Shown: piece by piece, positions 47,894-53,352 of the stretch
Position numbering within the stretch: the stretch's first letter is position 1
Layout: each line of letters opens with the position of its first letter
The notes under the pieces: model-generated
The model's input: only the letters and a program-made list of their open reading frames with translations
Told to the model about the DNA's origin: nothing
Databases searched by the model: none
From: a virus
Virus record (IMG/VR): IMGVR_UViG_3300024518_002533
Span: 1 to 53,352 of that record
DNA: 53,352 nucleotides
Reading direction: 5' to 3' (one strand)
Position numbers and translations under genes: made by a program

Positions 47894-48001
47894 TCAGCCG
47901 CCGCAACCTTTTTTTCGATTAGGCTTTGACGATGATTTGCCGCCATACGATTTCGGCTTCGGCTTAGTTGGTGCTGGTTTGCGCGGTTTGGACTTGCCCA
48001 T
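47894..48001 (-). CDS. Small basic protein, 35 aa
   Basis: Starts MGKSKPRKPAPTKPKPKSYG at 48001, directly after the stop of the preceding gene (TAATAATG). Lys/Pro-rich, ends NRKKGCGG. Coupled to the GGKKGG-type gene. Likely a nucleic-acid-binding or structural small protein; not recognised. Confidence 0.55.
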   Translation of the reverse strand: MGKSKPRKPAPTKPKPKSYGGKSSSKPNRKKGCGG

Positions 48002-48003
48002 TA

Positions 48004-48183
48004 TTACGCCTTTTTTCTGGTCGATTTCTTGCCGCCATGTTTCGCAGCTTTCGCTTTTCCGCCCTGGCTCGCGATTGCCTCGCGGCGCGTACTACTCAGC
48101 GCTTTGGCTCGCGCTGGTCCGCCCTTTTTACCGCCACGCTTGCCCATGGATACCGCGCATTGGTCTTTAGTTTTCTTTGCCAT
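48004..48183 (-). CDS. Small basic GGKKGG-type protein, 59 aa
   Basis: Starts MAKKTKDQCAVSMGKRGGKK at 48183, with ATAGGAGCCACACG upstream. Pattern KRGGKKGGPARAKALSSTRRE then AIASQGGKAKA matches a small family common in planctomycetes and their phages. Basic, probably DNA-binding. Followed by the 35-aa basic gene. Confidence 0.65.
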   Translation of the reverse strand: MAKKTKDQCAVSMGKRGGKKGGPARAKALSSTRREAIASQGGKAKAAKHGGKKSTRKKA

Positions 48184-48199
48184 CGTGTGGCTCCTATTG

Positions 48200-48269
48200 T
48201 GCTTGAGCGGTGAACCAGCCGTATTGGTTACTGATGATGGTGCTTGAGCGGTTAACCACGTCGGTTACT
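48200..48269. repeat. Tandem direct repeat in leader of basic protein genes
   Basis: Two copies of TGCTTGAGCGGTnAACCA (48200-48217 and 48241-48258) each followed by a GGTTACT. Each unit can form an AACC/GGTT hairpin. It lies in the leader region of the genes at 48183-47894 (minus strand), a possible operator or RNA element. The gap 48184-48298 holds nothing else that I can support. Confidence 0.55.
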
Positions 48270-48298
48270 CACATCTTGTGAATAGCCTTCTTAAGCGT

Positions 48299-48802
48299 TC
48301 AGCTAAGGTGTTTCCATCGACTGCGAGTCTTGATTTGTGAGATTGTTTTTGGTGACACGCTGTACAACGTAGCTATCTTTGTAAGCGAGTGCCCTCGTTC
48401 AATCAACGTCCTAATCGTTAAGACGTCCGCTTCCTTCAGTTTTGACCGACCGTGACTCTCGCCCTTCGCTGGATTCAGTAGCCCATCCCGCGAGGCATCC
48501 AACGCGTTGTCTTGGCACGTTCCCAAGTAAAGATGCTCTGGGTTCACGCACGCAGGCGTGTTGCAGCGGTGGCAGATTTTATCGCTGAACGCTAGGTCGT
48601 CGGGGTTCAACCCGTTATGGATGACGTAGGCGAATCGGTGAGCGTTTATCTGCCTCCGCTTGCCTTCACTGCATATAACGAAGTATCCGTACCCTTTCCC
48701 GGTAGTGCTTGCTTTCCATAGCCAGCAACCATCTGTACGCTCATACTTATCGTGGAATCGCCGCAAGTCTGTTTTTTTTATCATCCTCCAATTGTACAGC
48801 AT
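48299..48802 (-). CDS. HNH endonuclease with C-terminal HTH
   Basis: 167 aa if started at 48802; a start at 48784 (MIKKTDLRRF) is also possible but its GGAGG abuts the ATG. HNH core: QINAHRFAYVIHNGL, CHRCNTPACVNPEHLYLGT, NALDASRDG. The C-terminal 50 residues (KLKEADVLTIRTLIERGHSL, then ATLYSVSPKTISQI) form a helix-turn-helix as in homing-type endonucleases. Likely a free-standing mobile nuclease gene. Divergent from the gene at 48824. Confidence 0.75.
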   Translation of the reverse strand: MLYNWRMIKKTDLRRFHDKYERTDGCWLWKASTTGKGYGYFVICSEGKRRQINAHRFAYVIHNGLNPDDLAFSDKICHRCNTPACVNPEHLYLGTCQDNALDASRDGLLNPAKGESHGRSKLKEADVLTIRTLIERGHSLTKIATLYSVSPKTISQIKTRSRWKHLS

Positions 48803-48823
48803 TTAGGTTCTTGGGGTATAGCA

Positions 48824-50335
48824 ATGTCAGTTTACGAGACACTATCCGCCGCCAAAGCCGCTTGGCGGTCGCGAGTCGCCGACGTCGTCAAGATGGGCAT
48901 GCGTACGCTCGCTAACCCTGCCACGGGCAAAGCCTCGCACACGCTGTTCATGGACGATTTGATGGAAACTGTCTTTCCTGACGGAAAGCCGCTGATGAAC
49001 TTTCTGGGTGATTGGTCCTCAGCCAACACACCCTACGCGACTAGCAGCGTCGTTACGGACGATGGCTGGCTGATGATTGCCAACAAAGAAACAAACGACA
49101 AAGCCGCTCCGGAATCTGTCGGCGCCCAATTCAATTATTTCGACGGTACGCTAGTTCCAGACACGCTGCTGGCAAGTCAGATCACGTTTGGCACACGCTA
49201 CAACAATCCAACGGAAGCGCTTTTCTTGAACAGCTGGCGAATCTACGCGGACATCGATATTCACTATCAGGTGTTTATCGTCGTGGATCCGTTGGGTGCA
49301 AATCCCGGCGTCGCCAAGCTGGCTGAGTTTACCGCGTCCACTACTGGTTGGCTAAACTTTCCCATCGGCTCTCGCATTGTCCCGATTGGGACCACCTTCC
49401 AGTTAATCGCGAATGTCAACGAACCGGATCCAACGCCGACTATCTTTAGCGGCAACTGGGACTATCAAAAGCCAAACAACGAAAGTCCTTTGCCGGCCGC
49501 GGGAGTAATCACGCACGCAAACCGGGCGCTTGACACGATCTATATCAATTCGACCGACGATGACGCGGGAGACCGACTGGCCGAACTCGAGGCGCTAACC
49601 GCTGGTGATCTGATCGTCGGCGGCGGTATGGCGTGGACAATCATTAGTCACACAACAACGCTGGGTGTCGTCGCGTTCCTAATCAATCCAGCACAACAAG
49701 CGCCTCTTATTGGCGTCCAGCAGTTTGACTTCCACACCGTCACCGCAACTCCGATTCCGTTCGACGAAGACACGGGATTCTACGCTGCTGATCCGAACGT
49801 TAGCGGTCTACAATCATCGGACGGTGCTCCGCTCGCTGTGTCTGACAACGCGTTCGGAATCGACATGGCCGTGCAACTGGCAAGTGTTAGCGATGACTGG
49901 GATGTGATGGCGGCTAGCGGTGCCTCTGGTGCGGGCAGTGAAGGAAGCGCTACTGGTCGATTTGGTGCGCTCGCCGGCGCGGAACTTATCACCGTTTTTG
50001 CAATCTCTTGGAAAGGTCGAAACACGAACGGACTTTGCGAAGTACTCAACGAGCGTCGCGGCATTGAAGTCGAGCGGACAGCAAAAGGTTTCTACACGTG
50101 CCGATTCGATCCTGGCGTAGTCGATCCCGCTACGCTGATTGTGCCCGTCACGATTGTTACCGGGCTACCTGTTGAGACTTCCGGGGAGATACGCGTTGAA
50201 GACGTCGGTATGGCAAACCCGAACGAGATCCTGGTCAACACTGGGACGCGAAACAAGAACGGGCAGTTCAATGATGACGATCTGATTCAAGAGCCGTCTA
50301 ACTTCGTCGCGATTATTGGCGAGCGATACGGCTAG
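48824..50335 (+). CDS. Plus-strand virion-like protein
   Basis: 503 aa starting MSVYETLSAAKAAWRSRVAD at 48824. An N-terminal helical 40 residues is followed by beta-rich sequence with repeated Gly/Asp turns (FSGNWDYQKPNN, FGIDMAVQLASVSDDWDVMA, EVERTAKGFYTCRFDPGVVD). No catalytic motif. It is one of three plus-strand genes. Likely a structural or surface-binding protein by composition; the family is not known. Its stop overlaps the convergent small gene stop (CTAG). Confidence 0.6.
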   Translation: MSVYETLSAAKAAWRSRVADVVKMGMRTLANPATGKASHTLFMDDLMETVFPDGKPLMNFLGDWSSANTPYATSSVVTDDGWLMIANKETNDKAAPESVGAQFNYFDGTLVPDTLLASQITFGTRYNNPTEALFLNSWRIYADIDIHYQVFIVVDPLGANPGVAKLAEFTASTTGWLNFPIGSRIVPIGTTFQLIANVNEPDPTPTIFSGNWDYQKPNNESPLPAAGVITHANRALDTIYINSTDDDAGDRLAELEALTAGDLIVGGGMAWTIISHTTTLGVVAFLINPAQQAPLIGVQQFDFHTVTATPIPFDEDTGFYAADPNVSGLQSSDGAPLAVSDNAFGIDMAVQLASVSDDWDVMAASGASGAGSEGSATGRFGALAGAELITVFAISWKGRNTNGLCEVLNERRGIEVERTAKGFYTCRFDPGVVDPATLIVPVTIVTGLPVETSGEIRVEDVGMANPNEILVNTGTRNKNGQFNDDDLIQEPSNFVAIIGERYG

Positions 50336-50484
50336 GGCATGCGTGAAATCACGTCGGCTACGCTGTAGACAAACCAGAAGACAGCGCCGACGCATAGAAC
50401 AAACGTACCGAGCACGACGACGCACGCCACGATTTCAGGGAAGGTTATGCTCTTTCGGCGGGTAGCTCGCTTGTGCGCGATCAT
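50332..50484 (-). CDS. Small membrane protein, 50 aa
   Basis: Starts MIAHKRATRRKSITFPEIVA at 50484 (ATGA overlap with the previous gene; GAGAGGATGGTTTC upstream) and has one membrane segment, VACVVVLGTFVLCVGAVFWF. Basic N-terminus suggests it stays inside. Ends VISRMP. Stop overlaps the convergent stop of the plus-strand gene. Confidence 0.65.
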   Translation of the reverse strand: MIAHKRATRRKSITFPEIVACVVVLGTFVLCVGAVFWFVYSVADVISRMP

Positions 50485-50684
50485 GAAACCATCCTCTCGG
50501 TCGTCTTCACTTCCAGAATTCTGTATCGCTCCTCTGGATTCTCGCCGGCAAGCCTACGCCGTACTGCGCGTGCGTGCTCGATTTCTGGGCAGGCTGCAGC
50601 AAGCACAACGGTCGTCCACGTGCTTTCGTCCTGGCGTTCGATTCGATGCCCGGTTGTCCGATTCGGTTGTTTCATTCTAACCAT
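50481..50684 (-). CDS. Small hypothetical protein
   Basis: About 67 aa from an ATG at 50684 (alternatives at 50711 and 50675; none has a strong ribosome binding site). Reads MVRMKQPNRTTGHRIERQDE, then WTTVVLAAACPEIEHARAVR. Not recognised. ATGA overlap with the next gene. Confidence 0.5.
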   Translation of the reverse strand: MVRMKQPNRTTGHRIERQDESTWTTVVLAAACPEIEHARAVRRRLAGENPEERYRILEVKTTERMVS

Positions 50685-50689
50685 TTTAT

Positions 50690-50818
50690 TTACTTTCGCA
50701 TTCGCATGCATGGTGACTGGGTGCTCACGTCACCACCGCAAGAGCAATTGGGATTCTCGCATGGCTTCCACTTCCTATCGATGCCGCATGCGGGACATGG
50801 GTAATGGGGTAGTTTCAT
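50690..50818 (-). CDS. Small Cys-rich zinc-binding protein, 42 aa
   Basis: Starts MKLPHYPCPACGIDRKWKPC at 50818, coupled by ATGA to the previous gene. CPAC...PCENPNCSC has six Cys in a pattern suited to a zinc knuckle. Ends PCMRMRK. Not recognised. Confidence 0.6.
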   Translation of the reverse strand: MKLPHYPCPACGIDRKWKPCENPNCSCGGDVSTQSPCMRMRK

Positions 50819-51147
50819 TCTGCTAATTTTTCACGGACGATACGCTTTAGCGTCCGAAGCTGTACGGTATCAATTGTGGTGTTTTCGTTCCTCTTGGTTC
50901 GCGCGGCTACGTCTGCGGCGGCGGCATCGTGGTCGCCATCGTGTAGGACATGCAACGCGCGGTTGAGGTCAACGCGTTGTGACTCCTCGGTGTTCCTTCG
51001 CTCCCACGCCTCCGATAGCGTCCGTGTGGCGTAGTTTGTCTGGTAGAGGTGCGCGTACTTCACTGTGTTCTGCGGATTTGGAGGAGGAGGCTTAGGTTTC
51101 CTCTTACTCGGGTCCAGTTTCCTCGACTTCGATTGTTTCTTCGCCAT
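50815..51147 (-). CDS. Small hypothetical protein
   Basis: 110 aa, MAKKQSKSRKLDPSKRKPKP start; N-terminus basic and Pro-rich, then helical (SEAWERRNTEESQRVDLNRA). Start overlaps the end of the RusA-like gene. Not recognised; may assist the resolvase by position. Confidence 0.55.
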   Translation of the reverse strand: MAKKQSKSRKLDPSKRKPKPPPPNPQNTVKYAHLYQTNYATRTLSEAWERRNTEESQRVDLNRALHVLHDGDHDAAAADVAARTKRNENTTIDTVQLRTLKRIVREKLAE

Positions 51148-51526
51148 TTTCGGTTATCTCGATCTGCATTGACCACGAACTAGACTGCACTTGTGCGACT
51201 TCCCACGCAATTCGATTATCGGAGTCATCCGCCCACCTGGCAAATTGATTGCCTTGGGTTTTCTCTGGAATCAGGATATTCGCCAGCTCGTCTCTAATGT
51301 GTTTGAACGCAGAGATTAGGTTATCTCCGTCCATCGCTTGCGGTGCAAACCGCGTCATACGGACGGCCACCGGCAAACTGAGCTGCCTTATCTGCCGGCT
51401 ATGGATCCTGACTTCGAACCGCTGCCCGCTTTCTCGTTTACGCCGCTTCGCCCAATGCTCAGTTTTGTTCGCGCGCGAAAGTATTCGAACATCTGGGAAG
51501 ATGAAAATATTATTGGGTCGGTTCAC
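51104..51526 (-). CDS. RusA-like Holliday junction resolvase
   Basis: 140 aa. Core MDGDNLISAFKHIRDELANI, then RWADDSDNRIAWEVAQVQSS and MQIEITENG, fits the RusA fold with D-x-D-N-L and D-D-S-D active-site residues. RusA resolves recombination or replication junctions. It fits with the RecE/RecT-like pair at 2-3 kb. The start at MNRPNNIFIFPDVR is taken from the longest frame; the ribosome binding site is not clear. Confidence 0.7.
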   Translation of the reverse strand: MNRPNNIFIFPDVRILSRANKTEHWAKRRKRESGQRFEVRIHSRQIRQLSLPVAVRMTRFAPQAMDGDNLISAFKHIRDELANILIPEKTQGNQFARWADDSDNRIAWEVAQVQSSSWSMQIEITENGEETIEVEETGPE

Positions 51527-51539
51527 ATCTTTATCCTAG

Positions 51540-51632
51540 TGGACTGTGTGGGAATCGAACCCGCTCTACCTCTTGCGAGGTTCCCCCGGCGCGTCTGATC
51601 CCGACATGTCGCATTCGGTACTCGATCAGTCC
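51540..51632 (-). tRNA. Degenerate class II-like tRNA element
   Basis: About 93 nt. Ends GGACTG and CAGTCC pair as an acceptor stem. The T-arm GCGGG TTCGATT CCCAC is near-perfect. A long variable-type hairpin CCTC-GCAA-GAGG precedes it. The D- and anticodon arms are unclear: the best anticodon-like arm (ATGTC, GGGATCA, GACGC) lacks U33. No CCA. The downstream gap (51633-51878) holds the inverted repeat and no gene that I can support. Confidence 0.45.
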
Positions 51633-51776
51633 CATCCAGGGTTTCACCGTCGCTAAACGGATCAAAATCACCAATGATTTACAGCCCAAAACGTCCCTAG
51701 CATGAGGGCTTGCAGCTGCCCACTAGGGACTACGCACTGCAATCCTTCCGCTTTCTCCTCTTCCGGGTGATCGGCG

Positions 51777-51813
51777 TGGGGCGGGTCCAGTCGCCCCATC
51801 TTTTACGCCAACC
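51777..51813. repeat. 37-bp inverted repeat, left copy
   Basis: Perfect inverted match to 52245-52281, with the gene at 51879 between. Inside each copy, GGGGCG and CGCCCC form a hairpin followed by ATCTTTT, a terminator-like unit. Left copy is oriented on plus, right copy on minus. Confidence 0.95.
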
Positions 51814-51878
51814 TTCGTCATTCATGGGGACTTACTCTCGGCCACGATGGACCGACCGAAACGCCCACTTTCATAGGC

Positions 51879-52157
51879 TCACTTTTTCGCTGGATTGGCT
51901 ATCGCCGTGATAGCCTTTCTCTTGCTGGCATCCGGTTTTGCTGTCTCAGACGCGTCCATTGCCTCCAGCGTCAAACCGTCCACGAGTCTCTGAATAAGTG
52001 ACTCAATAGCATCGTACGCTTCGCTGGCGTCTCTGTCATGCCTTCCTGCGGCAATCAACACGTCGGCAGCCTGCGATAGCTTCCTGGACTCGGTCTGCGT
52101 AAACTGCAACACCTTGCGCAAGGTTCCGTCCTGGCCCTTGACTGTTTTTGTAATCAC
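51879..52157 (-). CDS. Small helical protein, GTG start, inside inverted repeat
   Basis: 92 aa with a GTG start at 52157 after CGAACAAGGAAAAACGAA. Mostly helical (VLQFTQTESRKLSQAADVLI, AYDAIESLIQRLVDGLTLEA) with a basic Ala/Lys tail. Not recognised. It is flanked by the perfect 37-bp inverted repeats, so it may be a mobile or invertible cassette. A tandem TTTTTTGACA sequence lies upstream. Confidence 0.6.
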   Translation of the reverse strand: MITKTVKGQDGTLRKVLQFTQTESRKLSQAADVLIAAGRHDRDASEAYDAIESLIQRLVDGLTLEAMDASETAKPDASKRKAITAIANPAKK

Positions 52158-52244
52158 TTCGTTTTTCCTTGTTCGTTAAATTGTGTCAAAAAACATGTCA
52201 AAAAACATGCCCGTCTCTCCGAGCTGTCACGCACATGATTTTGT

Positions 52245-52281
52245 GGTTGGCGTAAAAGATGGGGCGACTGGACCCGCCCCA
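52245..52281. repeat. 37-bp inverted repeat, right copy; also a terminator for the secreted gene
   Basis: Reverse complement of 51777-51813 over all 37 bases. On the minus strand its GGGGCG/CGCCCC hairpin plus ATCTTTT lies 6 bp after the stop of the gene at 52287, in the right direction and position for a terminator. Confidence 0.95.
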
Positions 52282-52286
52282 AGACG

Positions 52287-53102
52287 TCACTCAAACCCCA
52301 CGTGCATCACCTTCACTTGTCCGCTCGACGACTGAGAGCGTACGGTGCCATCGTGGACCATGATCTGCCCACGCGTCGGTGGGTCGTCGCCGTCGTTGAC
52401 TTTCGTGCTCATTGCCGTTGTGTATTGGTCCCGATTCATGAGCACGGTGCAATTGTAGATTCCGCTGGCTGGTAGTGTGCCGCTAACGGTATTAGCTGGT
52501 CCGACACCGCCGCTCGCAATCGTAGTGCCGCTCATGTCCCACTTATCCGTGCCCTGATTGTACGCCGCCGTTACCGTGTTGTACGGTCCAACGTATCCAG
52601 TCAGCGTGAGGTCGATCTGGTCGCCAGCATGCACGGTTGGCTTCGTCAAATCAAAATAGATCGTAAATTCCCCGACTTCGGTTGCCGCACCACCCGTGTA
52701 ACGGCAAACACTGCTTGCCGAGCTGCTCGTTAGTATTGTGGCCGTAGCTTCCGACGGTGTGCTTTTGGTCGCCGCGATCGCGAATAAATCAAACTTACAG
52801 CGGACGAATTTTAGCGATGTGTCGATTTTGCTGCTCGACTTCGCACGCCCCTTGCACCAATCGTCACCGCCATTGATTGTGGCAGAGATTTCGCGGGTAT
52901 TCGCAAGCAAAAGCCCCGCCGACGTACTCACGCCCGTTGCTGGGTTGTCGCGGCTGTCCTCGTCCTCGTCGTCGTTTCCGTTGCCCTCGACGTCCGCGCC
53001 TGCATGACTGTGGGCGTGCTGATTCAAAAACGCCATCTCGAGCGTCTGTGCGTTCGCGATTGACGCGCTGAGGATTAGCCCAGTGATAGATAATAGTTTC
53101 AT
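52287..53102 (-). CDS. Secreted beta-rich protein
   Basis: 271 aa with signal peptide MKLLSITGLILSASIANA (after the AACAAGGAAACCAAA leader). An acidic linker (GNGNDDEDEDSRDN) follows at about 40-55. Residues 60-271 are beta-rich, Ser/Thr-rich, with three Cys (WCKG, VRCKF, VCRYT) and another in YNCTVL. Not recognised. It precedes the Gly-X repeat gene in the likely circular order reversed (downstream on minus), so both may be surface proteins. Confidence 0.65.
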   Translation of the reverse strand: MKLLSITGLILSASIANAQTLEMAFLNQHAHSHAGADVEGNGNDDEDEDSRDNPATGVSTSAGLLLANTREISATINGGDDWCKGRAKSSSKIDTSLKFVRCKFDLFAIAATKSTPSEATATILTSSSASSVCRYTGGAATEVGEFTIYFDLTKPTVHAGDQIDLTLTGYVGPYNTVTAAYNQGTDKWDMSGTTIASGGVGPANTVSGTLPASGIYNCTVLMNRDQYTTAMSTKVNDGDDPPTRGQIMVHDGTVRSQSSSGQVKVMHVGFE

Positions 53103-53161
53103 TTTGGTTTCCTTGTTCGTTTAAAAAATGATCGTCACGCTGCTAGCCAGTCAGCTAAGGT

Positions 53162-53352
53162 TCATCCATCGCCAGAGCCAGAGCCATAGCCATAGCCATA
53201 GCCAGAGCCAGAGCCATAGCCATAGCCAGAGCCAGAGCCAGAGCCATCGCCAGAGCCATCGCCATAGCCATAGCCATAGCCAGAGCCAGAGCCAGAGCCA
53301 GAGCCATCGCCATCGCCAGAGCCAGAGCCAGATCCATCGCCATCGCCATAGC
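53162..53352 (-). CDS. Gly-Tyr/Ser/Asp dipeptide-repeat protein, C-terminal part
   Basis: Continues the Gly-X frame from the left end of the window. About 62 codons of G-Y, G-S and G-D end GDG at a TGA (53164-53162). One unit reads GGA instead of GGC, a silent change only in this frame. A simple end-to-end join shifts the frame; dropping one base of overlap restores it. Total visible length is about 122 aa, more if repeat units were lost in assembly. Confidence 0.6.
   Translation of the reverse strand, partial: YGDGDGSGSGSGDGDGSGSGSGSGYGYGYGDGSGDGSGSGSGYGYGSGSGYGYGYGSGSGDG
53165..53352 (-). repeat. Hexanucleotide tandem repeat, right end
   Basis: Same CCAGAG/CCATAG/CCATCG units as at 1-166, same orientation. 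One variant unit, CCAGAT. Runs off the window. Confidence 0.97.

Noticed and set aside
51777-52281. Insertion sequence
   Set aside because: The enclosed 92-aa protein has no transposase motif and no target-site duplication was recognised.

Overview
This window looks like the essentially complete genome of a tailed double-stranded DNA phage (about 53 kb). It carries a large terminase, portal, prohead protease, lambda-D-like decoration protein, gpE-like major capsid protein, head-tail connectors, tail tube, tail fibre, a RecE/RecT-like recombination pair and a RusA-like resolvase. No integrase, polymerase or ribosomal gene was seen. Several genes point to a host with exosortase (PEP-CTERM) protein sorting and a rich surface, most likely a planctomycete or relative: a secreted SGNH hydrolase with a C-terminal PEP-CTERM signal, a secreted astacin-like metalloprotease, sulfotransferase and glycosyltransferase genes, and small GGKKGG-type basic proteins. 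The host assignment is inference.

Both window ends lie inside the same hexanucleotide tandem repeat, on the same strand. Joined end to end with a one-base overlap, they give one continuous reading frame for a Gly-Tyr/Ser/Asp dipeptide-repeat protein. The molecule is therefore probably circular or circularly permuted, and the assembly broke in the repeat.

Almost all genes are on the minus strand, so the functional order runs from high to low coordinates. Region 53.1-50.3 kb holds a secreted protein, a small gene flanked by a perfect 37-bp inverted repeat, a tRNA-like element, RusA and small accessory genes. Region 50.3-44.4 kb holds a plus-strand virion-like gene, an HNH endonuclease, a divergent repressor-like HTH gene, and several short early genes driven by four near-identical promoters with an embedded CGGCA-N4-TGCCG operator. 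Region 44.4-39.4 kb holds accessory genes (FGE/SUMF1-like protein, PEP-CTERM hydrolase, GNAT acetyltransferase, PP-loop/PAPS-reductase-like protein). Region 39.3-33.2 kb holds terminase, a virion-associated large protein and a beta-helix tail fibre. Region 33.2-27.9 kb holds a metalloprotease, a DpdA-like transglycosylase, secreted proteins and holin-like membrane proteins (probable lysis/host-interaction block). Region 27.7-9.9 kb is the virion assembly block, with a plus-strand virion-like gene at its head and a probable programmed -1 frameshift. Region 9.9-6.2 kb is a translationally coupled glycan operon (GT4, sulfotransferase, exostosin-like GT fused to a methyltransferase, GT2-like). Region 6.1-0.8 kb holds replication and recombination genes. 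Region 0.8-0.2 kb holds a split tRNA-like element and a DUF6948-type gene.

Working picture: the HTH repressor at 47.7 kb controls four early promoters. Replication depends on the host polymerase plus the phage replisome-organiser and RecE/RecT. The late operon builds a long-tailed virion whose proteins may be glycosylated and sulfated by the coupled glycan operon. Secreted phage proteins (metalloprotease, PEP-CTERM hydrolase, thioredoxin-like protein) may remodel the host envelope. All identifications rest on reading motifs and gene order by eye; no database search was run.
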